Shown here: in pieces, positions 14,283-21,942 of the stretch
Position numbering within the stretch: position 1 is the first letter of the stretch
Layout of the letters: every line of letters starts with the position of its first letter
Assembly (NCBI GenBank): GCA_963841205.1
Contig: CAWJCH010000010.1
Location: 124,001 to 188,000 of the forward strand
DNA from: CAWAWP01 sp963841205
Lineage (GTDB): Bacteria; Chloroflexota; Ktedonobacteria; Ktedonobacterales; JADMIN01
Reading direction: 5' to 3'
DNA length: 64,000 nucleotides
The notes under the pieces: generated by a model
Told to the model about the DNA's origin: nothing
Database searches by the model: none
The model's input: the letters and a program-made list of their open reading frames with translations, nothing else
Position numbers and translations under genes: made by a program

Positions 14283-15407
14283 TTGGGGCATAAAGTAAAT
14301 CCAAATGGCTTCCGTCTCGGCGTCATCCGGGGATGGGAGTCGCGGTGGTATGCGAACAAACGCAACTACAAAGAACTCGTCGGCGAGGATGACAAGCTGC
14401 GCAAGCTGATCCGCAAGCGGCTCTTCAACGCCGCCGTCTCGCGGATCGAGATCGAGCGCGTCGCCGGCACGCAGATCAGCGTCGCGATCCACACCGCCAA
14501 GCCGGGCATCGTGATCGGCAAGAGCGGCGAGAGCGTCGAGCGCCTGCGCCAACAGCTTGAGACCGCGACCAAGAAGAAGGTGCGCCTCTCGATCCTGGAG
14601 ATCCGCAACCCGGAGGCCGAGGCGTTCCTGATTGGGCGCAGCATCGCCGAGCAGCTCGAGAAGCGCGTCTCGTTCCGCCGCGCGATGAAGCAGGCGGTGC
14701 AGAAGGCGATGCGGGCGAACGCCAAGGGCATCAAGGTGATCCTGGCGGGCCGCCTCGGCGGCGCGGAGATCGCGCGGGTCGAGAAAGAGGTCGAGGGCAG
14801 CGTGCCCTTGCAGACCCTGCGCGCCAACATCGACTACGGCCAGACCGAGGCGCACACCACCTATGGCGTGATCGGCATCAAGGTCTGGGTCTACCATGGT
14901 GAGGTGCTGCCAGAGCGCCAGCGCGCCGAGGGCTTCCGCGCGGCGGAGGTCAACGCGGCCCCCGTCGCGGCCGGCGGCGAGCGCGGCGAGCGGCAGGATC
15001 GCGGCCCGCGCGGCGGTGGCCGCGGCGGCGAACGCGGCGGCGCGGATCGTGGCGGTCCGCGCGGCGGTGGCCCGCGTGGTGGCGGCGATCGCGCCCCACG
15101 CCCGGCTGGTGCGCCCGGAGCGGGAGCCCCTGGAGCGGGCGCACCGCGTGCCCCGCGCCCAAGCGGAGGCCCTACGGCCGCCACGCGCGTGCCGCGGTCG
15201 GCGACAGTGCCGCGGCCGAGCGCCGAGGCCGAGCCGAGCGCTGGCCCGACACTGCCGAGCAGCGGCCCGGTGACGCCGGCGCCCGCCGCGCACGAGGTCC
15301 CCGCGCCGTCCTCTTCGGAGGGGAGCGCGGCCGAGAGCGCCGCGGCGGCGACGCAACCGACTCCGGCGACGGAGCGACCGACTCCGGCGACGGACACGGA
15401 GGAGTAG
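14283..15407 (+). CDS. rpsC: 30S ribosomal protein S3 with a long Gly/Arg/Pro/Ala tail
   Basis: 374 residues from a TTG at 14283, giving the textbook N-terminus MGHKVNPNGFRLGVIRGW. The KH domain (PGIVIGKSGESVERLRQ, residues 74-90) and the C-terminal domain (VILAGRLGGAEIAR) are intact and end near residue 214. The remaining ~160 residues are an added tail: first RG/RGG-rich (roughly 225-285), then Pro/Ala/Thr/Ser-rich. Most bacterial uS3 proteins are 210-240 residues. uS3 lies at the mRNA entry site and helps unwind mRNA. An AGTCAGGGGG site precedes the TTG. Confidence 0.96.
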   Translation: MGHKVNPNGFRLGVIRGWESRWYANKRNYKELVGEDDKLRKLIRKRLFNAAVSRIEIERVAGTQISVAIHTAKPGIVIGKSGESVERLRQQLETATKKKVRLSILEIRNPEAEAFLIGRSIAEQLEKRVSFRRAMKQAVQKAMRANAKGIKVILAGRLGGAEIARVEKEVEGSVPLQTLRANIDYGQTEAHTTYGVIGIKVWVYHGEVLPERQRAEGFRAAEVNAAPVAAGGERGERQDRGPRGGGRGGERGGADRGGPRGGGPRGGGDRAPRPAGAPGAGAPGAGAPRAPRPSGGPTAATRVPRSATVPRPSAEAEPSAGPTLPSSGPVTPAPAAHEVPAPSSSEGSAAESAAAATQPTPATERPTPATDTEE

Positions 15408-15545
15408 AGGCGCAGGAGGCGCCGAGCGGCCAACGTCCTTTAGTTCTGGTCGGCCTTGGGCCGCCTCGCGACGGCGTACGTCCTCGACGAGCGAGTTAAC
15501 GTACGCGGCGGGGCGGCAGCGGCTGGTCACAGTGGAGCACTCGTC

Positions 15546-15977
15546 ATGTTACTGGCACCATCGCGATCGAAGCATCGCAAACAGCATCGCGGGCGCATGC
15601 GCGGGACGGCCCATCGCGGCAACACGATCGCGTTCGGCGAATTCGCCCTGCAGGCGCTCGAGCCGATCTGGCTCGAGGCCCGGCAGATCGAGGCCGCGCG
15701 TATCGCCATGAACCGCTACATCAAGCGTGGCGGCAAAGTATGGATCCGCGTCTTCCCGGACAAGCCGGTCTCGAAGAAGCCGGCGGAGACGCGCATGGGC
15801 TCCGGCAAGGGCGCGCCCGATCACTGGGTCGCCGTCGTCAAGCCGGGGCGCATCATCTTCGAGCTGGGTGGCGTGCGCGAAGAGGTCGCCAAGGAGGCCA
15901 TGCGCCTCGCGGCCAACAAGCTGCCGATCCACACCAAGTTTCTCGTCAAGCAGGAGGCCGAGGGTGTCGAAGCTTAG
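15546..15977 (+). CDS. rplP: 50S ribosomal protein L16
   Basis: 143 residues from ATG 15546, giving MLLAPSRSKHRKQHRGRMRG, the family start. An in-frame extension to 15456 is not conserved. Conserved segments include GEFALQALEPIWLEARQIEAAR and PVSKKPAETRMGSGKG. uL16 contacts the A-site tRNA elbow. Its last codons overlap the rpmC start by 14 bp, and a strong AGGAGG for rpmC is embedded in its 3' end. Confidence 0.96.
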   Translation: MLLAPSRSKHRKQHRGRMRGTAHRGNTIAFGEFALQALEPIWLEARQIEAARIAMNRYIKRGGKVWIRVFPDKPVSKKPAETRMGSGKGAPDHWVAVVKPGRIIFELGGVREEVAKEAMRLAANKLPIHTKFLVKQEAEGVEA

Positions 15978-16290
15978 TGATAGGCGCCGCGACATCCGCG
16001 GGATGGATCTGGTGACGGCGGAGCGCGAGCTCTCGGGCCTGCGCCACCAGCTCTTCAATCTACGCCTCCAGAAAGAGCGCGGCGAAGTCAAGAACAACCG
16101 CCAGTTCCCGCAGACGCGGGCGGATATCGCCCGGCTGATGCATCACATCGGTGAGTTGCATCACGAGGTCGAGCTCTCCGCCGAGGGTCTGCTGGACGAG
16201 GCGGAGGAGACGGAGCTCGTCCCGGTCGACGCGCAGGAGAACGCCGTCGAGGCCGATGCGGCAGACGAGTCGAGTGAGGACGAGAAATGA
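15964..16290 (+). CDS. rpmC: 50S ribosomal protein L29 with an acidic C-terminal extension
   Basis: 108 residues, against about 65-70 in most bacteria. GTG 15964 is chosen because AGGAGG (15952-15957) lies 6 bp upstream and the product SDRRRDIRGMDLVTAERE aligns to the L29 N-terminal helix; ATG 16003 would remove it. The LRHQLFNLRLQ core and NNRQFPQTRADIARL helix are canonical. Residues after ~65 form an Asp/Glu-rich tail (LLDEAEETELVPVD, ADAADESSEDEK). L29 sits beside L23 at the tunnel exit. The stop overlaps the rpsQ start (ATGA). Confidence 0.93.
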   Translation: MSKLSDRRRDIRGMDLVTAERELSGLRHQLFNLRLQKERGEVKNNRQFPQTRADIARLMHHIGELHHEVELSAEGLLDEAEETELVPVDAQENAVEADAADESSEDEK

Positions 16291-16649
16291 CCACTGAACC
16301 CACCGCGACGGGCACGCCCGCGGCAGAGCCGCAGGCCAAGCATCGCCGCCAGACCAAGACCGGGCGCGTCACCAGCGACAAGATGCAGAAGACGATCGTC
16401 GTCGCCGTCGAGTCGCTCAAGCGCGATCGCATCTACAAGCGCACCTACAAGTACACCAACAAGTTCAAGGCGCACGACGAGAACAACGACGCGCGCATCG
16501 GCGACATCGTGCGCATCGAGGAGACGCGGCCGCTCAGCAAAGACAAGCGCTGGCGGCTGGTCGAAATCCTGCGGCGCGCCGTGCAGGTCACCTCGGTGGC
16601 ACAGGTGGTGGCGAGCCTCGACCCGACGAGCCAGGAAGAGGGCCGCTAG
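16287..16649 (+). CDS. rpsQ: 30S ribosomal protein S17
   Basis: 120 residues. The OB-fold core is clear: KTGRVTSDKMQKTIVVAVE, then KYTNKFKAHDENN and GDIVRIEETRPLSKDKRWRLVEIL. It has a ~22-residue Thr/Ala/Pro-rich N-terminal extension and a short C-terminal extension. uS17 is a primary 16S rRNA-binding assembly protein. Its ATG overlaps the rpmC stop by 4 bp, implying coupled translation, and rplN starts directly after its stop. Confidence 0.96.
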   Translation: MTTEPTATGTPAAEPQAKHRRQTKTGRVTSDKMQKTIVVAVESLKRDRIYKRTYKYTNKFKAHDENNDARIGDIVRIEETRPLSKDKRWRLVEILRRAVQVTSVAQVVASLDPTSQEEGR

Positions 16650-17018
16650 ATGATCCAGCCGCAGACTCGTCTCCGGGTTGCCGACAACACCGGCGCCAAG
16701 GAGATCATGTGCATTCGCATCCTCGGCGGATCCGCCAAGAAGTTCGCCGAGGTCGGTGATCTGATCAAGGCCTCCGTCAAACAGGCGGCGCCCAACGGCG
16801 CCGTCAAGAAGGGCGAGGTCGTCACCGCCGTCATCGTGCGCATCTCGAAGGAATATGGCCGCCCCGACGGCAGCTACATCCGCTTCGACGACAACGCCGC
16901 GGTGATCATCTCGGCCGGCAACAACCCGCGCGGGACGCGCATCTTCGGGCCGGTCGCCCGCGAGCTGCGCGACCGCAACTTCATGCGCATCATCTCGCTG
17001 GCGCCCGAGGTGCTCTGA
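16650..17018 (+). CDS. rplN: 50S ribosomal protein L14
   Basis: 122 residues, standard length. It begins MIQPQTRLRVADNTGAKEIMCIRILGG (family start) and contains YGRPDGSYIRFDDNAAV and GTRIFGPVARELR. uL14 bridges the subunits and contacts 16S helix 14. The ATG immediately follows the rpsQ stop codon. Confidence 0.98.
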   Translation: MIQPQTRLRVADNTGAKEIMCIRILGGSAKKFAEVGDLIKASVKQAAPNGAVKKGEVVTAVIVRISKEYGRPDGSYIRFDDNAAVIISAGNNPRGTRIFGPVARELRDRNFMRIISLAPEVL

Positions 17019-17086
17019 CTTCGGACACCGGCCGCTCTACTAGGGAAAAGCGTCCGGCCAAAGGGCAAGGGAAGAGATAAGAAACT

Positions 17087-17470
17087 ATGGCAACGACGAC
17101 GAAACCGAAGCCCCTGCACCTGGCCAAGCTGAACGTGCATAAAGGCGACACTGTTCTCGTGCTCGCGGGCAAAGACCGCGGCAAGACGGGCACGGTCCTC
17201 CGCGCGATGCCTCGCGAGAGCAGGGTGATCGTCGAGGGCATCAACATCGCCAAGAAGCACGTCAAGCCGGGGCGAGGCATCCAGCAGGCGGGCATCATCG
17301 AGAAGCCGATGCCGCTGCACGCCTCGAACGTGATGGTCAAGTGCAACAACTGCGGCAAGCCGACCCGCATCGGCCACGAGCGCGTAGAGACGGGCGCCGA
17401 TAAGAAGCTGCGGACGCGCCGCGTCTGCAAGCATTGCGGCCTGCCGATCGCCGAGAATACGAGGGGGTAA
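17087..17470 (+). CDS. rplX: 50S ribosomal protein L24
   Basis: 127 residues. A KOW motif is present (KGDTVLVLAGKDRGKTG) followed by INIAKKHVKP. The C-terminal half has four cysteines in two CxxC pairs (CNNCGKP and CKHCGLP), consistent with a zinc ribbon as in many L24 proteins. uL24 starts 50S assembly and lies near the tunnel exit. It is 68 bp after rplN and 3 bp before rplE. Confidence 0.96.
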   Translation: MATTTKPKPLHLAKLNVHKGDTVLVLAGKDRGKTGTVLRAMPRESRVIVEGINIAKKHVKPGRGIQQAGIIEKPMPLHASNVMVKCNNCGKPTRIGHERVETGADKKLRTRRVCKHCGLPIAENTRG

Positions 17471-17473
17471 GCA

Positions 17474-18076
17474 GTGGCGACGAATCCGAAAGGCGCGCGC
17501 GGCGACGCGACGCCTACCGCGACCGCGGTGGCCGCCTCGCGCCTCCGTCAGAAGTATCTCAACGAGGTGGTGCCGGCCCTGCAGAAAGAGTTCAAGTACG
17601 CCAACATCATGCAGGTGCCGGCGGTGAACAAGGTCGTCATCAACATCGGCCTGGGCGAGGCGATCCAGAACGCCAAGGCGATGGACAACGCGGTGCGCGA
17701 CCTCTCCGACATCACCGGTCAGCGCCCGGTGGTGACGCGGGCCAAGCGCTCCGTCGCGGCGTTCAAGCTGCGCGAGGGCATGCCGATCGGCTGCATGGTG
17801 ACGCTACGTGGACGCCGCATGTATGACTTCCTCGACAAGCTGATGAACGTTGCGCTGGCCCGCTTGCGCGACTTCCAGGGCATCTCGGCCGACGCCTTCG
17901 ACGGGCGCGGCAACTATACCCTGGGCATCAAGGAGCAGCTGGTCTTCCCGGAGATCAACTACGACAAGATCGACAAGGTGCGCGGCATGGAGATCACCGT
18001 GGTCACCACCGCGACGACGGATGAAGAGGGGCGGCGCCTGCTCGCGCTGCTCGGCATGCCGTTCAAGCACGCGTAG
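17474..18076 (+). CDS. rplE: 50S ribosomal protein L5
   Basis: 200 residues from a GTG 3 bp after rplX. An N-terminal Ala/Thr-rich stretch of ~18 residues precedes the family core RLRQKYLNEVVPAL. Core segments are VVINIGLGEAIQNAK, DITGQRPVVTRAKRSVAAFKLREG and GNYTLGIKEQLVFPEI. uL5 binds 5S rRNA and contacts the P-site tRNA. Confidence 0.97.
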   Translation: MATNPKGARGDATPTATAVAASRLRQKYLNEVVPALQKEFKYANIMQVPAVNKVVINIGLGEAIQNAKAMDNAVRDLSDITGQRPVVTRAKRSVAAFKLREGMPIGCMVTLRGRRMYDFLDKLMNVALARLRDFQGISADAFDGRGNYTLGIKEQLVFPEINYDKIDKVRGMEITVVTTATTDEEGRRLLALLGMPFKHA

Positions 18077-18297
18077 AGACCCGCCGGCAGTCGCCTCGCC
18101 CACGCGCGTGCTGTCGGCGGCCCTTCGGTCGTCTTCACCAGCGTGTCGTGAACGTACTGTTTGTTTGAATGTGCCTCCCCGGCGGTGTCGCTTGGGGGGC
18201 TGAGACCGCAATTCTTTTCCGCGAGAGCGGGACAAAGGGCCCGGAAACCGGCGCGCCGTGCGTCGAAGCCCGGTCTCTCGCCCTGGAGGGGGCAACG

Positions 18298-18483
18298 ATG
18301 GCAAAAACGTCGAAGATCGTCAAGTCCCTGCGCAAGCCGAGGTTCCAGACGCAGCAACACAACCGCTGCCAGATCTGTGGCCGACCGCGCGCCTATATGC
18401 GCAAGTTCGGACTCTGCCGCATTTGCTTCCGCGAGCGTGCGCTCCGTGGCGAGCTCCCCGGCGTGACCAAGTCGAGCTGGTAA
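18298..18483 (+). CDS. rpsN: 30S ribosomal protein S14, zinc-type (type Z)
   Basis: 61 residues from ATG 18298 (MAKTSKIVKSLRKPRF), with GGAGGGGGC upstream. The short S14 form carries four zinc cysteines: CQIC and CRIC around RPRAYMRKFGL. An in-frame extension to 18169 is not conserved. uS14 packs in the 30S head. The gene lies 221 bp after rplE, a wider gap than its neighbours, so a leader is possible. Confidence 0.95.
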   Translation: MAKTSKIVKSLRKPRFQTQQHNRCQICGRPRAYMRKFGLCRICFRERALRGELPGVTKSSW

Positions 18484-18516
18484 GCGCCAACACGCGCCAA
18501 AGAGGAGACATCGCCC

Positions 18517-18912
18517 ATGAACATGACCGACCCCATCGCGGATATGCTCACGCGCGTCCGCAACGGCGTCATGGCGCGGCACACGCGCGTCATGATCCCC
18601 GCCTCCAATATGAAGATCGAGATCGCTCGCATCCTCAAGGAGGAAGGCTACATCCGCGACTACGACGTGGTGCAGGATAACCCGCAGGGGACGATCCGCG
18701 TCACGCTGAAGTACGTCGAGAAGCGCCCGGTGCTCAACCAGATCAAGCGGGTCAGCAAGCCTGGCCTGCGCGTCTACACGCGCCGCGATGCGATCCCTCG
18801 CGTGCGGGGTGGCCTGGGCACCGCCATCATCTCCACGCCGCAGGGCCTGATGACCGGCCGCAAAGCCTATCAGCTCGGCCTCGGCGGCGAGGTCGTCTGC
18901 TACGTCTGGTAG
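18517..18912 (+). CDS. rpsH: 30S ribosomal protein S8
   Basis: 131 residues, normal length. It begins MNMTDPIADMLTRVRNG and ends with the conserved GGEVVCYVW. The RRDAIPRVRGGLGTAIIST segment is canonical. uS8 organises the 16S central domain and in E. coli is the repressor of the spc operon. An AGAGGAG site precedes the ATG; rplF follows after 12 bp. Confidence 0.98.
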   Translation: MNMTDPIADMLTRVRNGVMARHTRVMIPASNMKIEIARILKEEGYIRDYDVVQDNPQGTIRVTLKYVEKRPVLNQIKRVSKPGLRVYTRRDAIPRVRGGLGTAIISTPQGLMTGRKAYQLGLGGEVVCYVW

Positions 18913-18924
18913 GAGGAATACACC

Positions 18925-19482
18925 ATGTCGCGGATCGGAAAGGTCCCCATTCCTGTGCCTGCCGGCGTCAAAGTCGACATCGCCGCGGGCAACGTCATCA
19001 CGGTCACCGGGCCGAAGGGCACGCTCAAACGCGCCTTCCCGGAGGATCTCACCATCGCCCAGGAGAACGGCACGCTGAACGTCAGCCGCCCGGACGACTC
19101 CAACGAGCATCGGGCGCTGCACGGCCTGTCGCGCACGCTGCTCTCCAACATGGTGGTCGGCGTGAAGGACGGCTTCACCAAGTCGCTGGAGCTGCAGGGC
19201 GTCGGCTATCGCGTCGCCAAAGTCGGCGAGAACCTCGTCGTGCAGGTCGGCTACTCGCATCCGGTGCAGGTGAACCCGCCCAGCGGCATCTCGTTCGCCG
19301 TGGACGGCGCCACCAGGCTGAGCGTCTCGGGCATCGACAAGCAGGTCGTCGGCCAGGTCGCCGCCAACATTCGCTCGATTCGCAAGCCCGAGCCGTACAA
19401 GGGCAAGGGCATCCGCTACCAGGGCGAGGTCGTGCGGATGAAGGCCGGCAAGGCCGGCAAGGTCGGCGGCAAGAAGAAGTAG
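18925..19482 (+). CDS. rplF: 50S ribosomal protein L6
   Basis: 185 residues. It begins MSRIGKVPIPVPAGVKVDI; the second domain has VGYRVAKVGENLVVQVGYSHPV, and the C-terminus has the family signature PEPYKGKGIRYQGE. uL6 lies near the factor-binding site. A GGAGGAA site precedes the ATG. The Lys/Gly-rich end (KAGKAGKVGGKKK) is slightly extended. Confidence 0.98.
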   Translation: MSRIGKVPIPVPAGVKVDIAAGNVITVTGPKGTLKRAFPEDLTIAQENGTLNVSRPDDSNEHRALHGLSRTLLSNMVVGVKDGFTKSLELQGVGYRVAKVGENLVVQVGYSHPVQVNPPSGISFAVDGATRLSVSGIDKQVVGQVAANIRSIRKPEPYKGKGIRYQGEVVRMKAGKAGKVGGKKK

Positions 19483-19607
19483 TAGCGCTCGCGGGGCCGA
19501 TCCGTGCCCCGCGGCTCATCGCCGCGATGTTGCGTCGCGTCGCGCGCACGTAGTGCCGAACACGTGCCGTAAGCGCAGCATCCCACCGCGGCTCGCGGAG
19601 TAGAAGC

Positions 19608-20030
19608 ATGATTAAGAAGCAATACGCGAACCAGGCGCGTCTGCGGCGGCACCAGCGCGTCCGCAAGAAGGTCTCGGGGCAGACCGGCAGGCCGCGCCTC
19701 TCCGTCTTCCGCAGCGGCAATCAGATCTATGCCCAGGTGATCGACGACGTCACGCGGCGCACGCTGGTCGCCGCCTCGTCGCGCGACACCGAGTTCGCCG
19801 GGGTCTCCAAGGCGCTGGCCAAGCCCGACGAAGAGGCCACCCCTGAGCCGCTGCGCGGCATCATCGCCAACCGCCGCGTCCACGCCGCCCGCGCCGTCGG
19901 TCACCTGATCGCGCAGCGGGCCAAGGCGCAGGGCATCGAGAAGGTCGTCTTCGACCGCGGCGGCTACCTCTATCATGGGCGCGTCGCCGCGCTCGCTCAG
20001 GGCGCCCGCGAGGGCGGATTAGACTTCTAA
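19608..20030 (+). CDS. rplR: 50S ribosomal protein L18
   Basis: 140 residues. It begins MIKKQYANQARLRRHQRVRKK and has RPRLSVFRSGNQIYAQVI plus the C-terminal VVFDRGGYLYHGRVAALAQGAREGGL. A ~20-residue insertion (AKPDEEATPEPLRGI region) makes it longer than the usual ~118-122. uL18 binds 5S rRNA with L5. A GGAGTAGAAG site precedes the ATG, 125 bp after rplF. Confidence 0.96.
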   Translation: MIKKQYANQARLRRHQRVRKKVSGQTGRPRLSVFRSGNQIYAQVIDDVTRRTLVAASSRDTEFAGVSKALAKPDEEATPEPLRGIIANRRVHAARAVGHLIAQRAKAQGIEKVVFDRGGYLYHGRVAALAQGAREGGLDF

Positions 20031-20065
20031 GCCGCCGCGGGGCGCAAAGAGGAACGAAGAAACCT

Positions 20066-20872
20066 ATGCCGAAGATCGACGCAAACCGGCTCAACCTGGA
20101 AGAAACCGTCGTCCAGGTCGCCCGCGTCTCGAAAGTAGTGAAAGGTGGCCGGCGCTTCAGCTATCGCGCGCTGGTCGTCGTCGGCGACCGTGCCGGCCAT
20201 GTCGGCGTCGGCCTGGGCAAGGCCGGCGAGGTGCCCGACGCCATCAAGAAGGGCGTCGAGGACGGCAAGAAGCACCTCATCGAGGTGCCCCTGACCGGCA
20301 CGACGATCCCGTTCACCTCCACCGGCGAGTTCGGCGCCTCCGAGGTGCTGCTGAAGCCAGCGGCCCCCGGCACCGGCGTCATCGCGGGCGGCGCCGTCCG
20401 CGCGGTGGTGGAGGCGGCGGGCATCCGCGACATCCTCAGCAAGTCGTTGGGCAGCTCAAACTCGCTCAATACGGTGCTGGCGACGATCTCGTCGCTACGC
20501 GAGCTGCGCTCCTTCGAATCCGAGGCTGCCCGCCGTGGCAAGACCGTCGCCGATCTCGTCGGGGCCAAGCGCGCCTCCCAGATCGCCGCCGCCGCCGCCG
20601 AGGCGGCTTCCTACACCCCGCCCGAGCGCGAGCAGCGCGACGATCGCGGTGGTGACCGCCGTGGCGGCGGGCGCGGGCGCGGTGGCGACGGCGGTGGGCG
20701 TGGTGGCCCGGGCGCCGGCGGCCCTGGCGCGCCGGGCGGCCCTGGTCGCGGTGGTCCCGGCGGTGGCGGTGGCCGCGGCGGATTCGGTGGCCGTGGTGGC
20801 CCGGGCGGTGGACGCGGCGGCCCCGGTGGCCCGGGCGGTGGCAGTCGTGGCCCTGGTGGCCCGCGCCGCTAG
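20066..20872 (+). CDS. rpsE: 30S ribosomal protein S5 with a Gly/Arg-rich (RGG-like) tail
   Basis: 268 residues against ~165-170 typical. The core is canonical: LEETVVQVARVSKVVKGGRRFSY, GHVGVGLGKAGEVPDAIKKG and GIRDILSKSLGSSN. From about residue 190 to the end the protein is almost only Gly, Arg, Pro and Asp, with RGG/GRGG repeats. uS5 sits with uS3 and uS4 at the mRNA entry pore and affects decoding fidelity. A GAGGAACG site precedes the ATG. Such tails are often RNA-binding and disordered; that role is inference. Confidence 0.96.
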   Translation: MPKIDANRLNLEETVVQVARVSKVVKGGRRFSYRALVVVGDRAGHVGVGLGKAGEVPDAIKKGVEDGKKHLIEVPLTGTTIPFTSTGEFGASEVLLKPAAPGTGVIAGGAVRAVVEAAGIRDILSKSLGSSNSLNTVLATISSLRELRSFESEAARRGKTVADLVGAKRASQIAAAAAEAASYTPPEREQRDDRGGDRRGGGRGRGGDGGGRGGPGAGGPGAPGGPGRGGPGGGGGRGGFGGRGGPGGGRGGPGGPGGGSRGPGGPRR

Positions 20873-20967
20873 ACTCGGGCAGCAGTGGCGCGCCCCGCGT
20901 ACCTCCGCTGCCTGCTCACTAGCACTCGCGGCGCAGGCCAAGCGACGTGACTCGTCATTTTGGCGCT

Positions 20968-20995
20968 TTGCGCGCCGCACGCGGAATGGTACAAT
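20968..20995 (+). promoter_or_regulatory. possible internal promoter before rpmD
   Basis: TACAAT (20990-20995) is a good -10. TTGCGC (20968-20973) is a weak -35 with a 16-bp spacer. It lies in the 146-bp rpsE-rpmD gap and would give a very short leader before rpmD at 21019. Confidence 0.4.
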
Positions 20996-21018
20996 GGGGC
21001 CGTATGGAGCGAGAGAAT

Positions 21019-21204
21019 ATGGCGAAACTACGCATCACATACAAGAAGAGCGTCATCGGATACAACGTCAAGCAAAAGGCCACGATTCAAGCACTTGGCC
21101 TGCGGCGGCTGCATCAGGTGGTCGAGCACATGGATACTCCGATGATTCGCGGCATGGTCAACAAAGTGTCGCATCTCATCATCGTCGAAGAGGTGGCTGA
21201 ATGA
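21019..21204 (+). CDS. rpmD: 50S ribosomal protein L30
   Basis: 61 residues from ATG 21019 (MAKLRITYKKSVIGYNVKQ), the family length. GAGAGAAT upstream serves as the ribosome-binding site; an in-frame ATG at 21004 would add five residues. The TIQALGLRRLHQVVEH segment is canonical. The stop overlaps the rplO start (ATGA at 21201-21204). Confidence 0.95.
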   Translation: MAKLRITYKKSVIGYNVKQKATIQALGLRRLHQVVEHMDTPMIRGMVNKVSHLIIVEEVAE

Positions 21205-21716
21205 GGCTCTCCGATCTCCGGCCCAACCCCGGCGCGCGCCACACCCACAAGCGCGTCGGTCGCGGCCACGGCTCGGGACGCGTCAAGACCTCGGGCCGTG
21301 GCCAGAAGGGCCAGAAGGCCCGCACGGGCTCCAACATCCCGGCGTATTTCGAGGGCGGCCAGAACCGCTTCTCCCAGCGCATGCCGTACCTTGGCGGGTT
21401 CAAGAACCCGTTCCGCAAAGAGTACGTCGTCATCAATATCGGCGACCTGGGGGTCTTCGAGGCCGGCGCCGCCGTCACCGGCGAGACGCTCGCCGAGAAG
21501 GGGCTGATCCGCGGCCGCGAGGCGAAGGGTTTGCTCAAGATCCTCGGCGAGGGCGAGCTCGATCGCGCGCTCAATGTGACGGCGCACAAGGTCTCCGAGA
21601 AGGCGCGCCGGCGCATCGAGGCGGCGGGCGGCAGCATTTCGCTGATCGAGATGACGTCCACGCCGAAGACCAAGCGCTCCGGCAATCCGGCGCCCGCCGC
21701 TCCGGCGCGGGCCTGA
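21201..21716 (+). CDS. rplO: 50S ribosomal protein L15
   Basis: 171 residues. N-terminal MRLSDLRPNPGARHTHKRVGRG, Gly-rich GHGSGRVKTSGRGQKGQKAR and FEGGQNRFSQRMPYLGGFKNP are typical. The 4-bp overlap with rpmD implies coupled translation. The C-terminus has a ~20-residue Pro/Ala extension. secY begins 226 bp downstream. Confidence 0.97.
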   Translation: MRLSDLRPNPGARHTHKRVGRGHGSGRVKTSGRGQKGQKARTGSNIPAYFEGGQNRFSQRMPYLGGFKNPFRKEYVVINIGDLGVFEAGAAVTGETLAEKGLIRGREAKGLLKILGEGELDRALNVTAHKVSEKARRRIEAAGGSISLIEMTSTPKTKRSGNPAPAAPARA

Positions 21717-21942
21717 TCGTGGGCGAGGTCGCGTCGGGCAGCTGGCGCGCTTCGCCGTTCGCCTATCTTACATGGGGGCGACAACCTCTGCGAAGGGTAG
21801 GTCGTTTGCCTGGTGCGGATGCTCTCGTGTAGCGACATCCGTACTGATTGGGGATATACCCGCGGCGCGCAACTGCCGCCGCTCCGATCCGCTACGCGCG
21901 ACTATCCTACTTTTTCGCGACGACACGTCACTGGAGGCAAGC

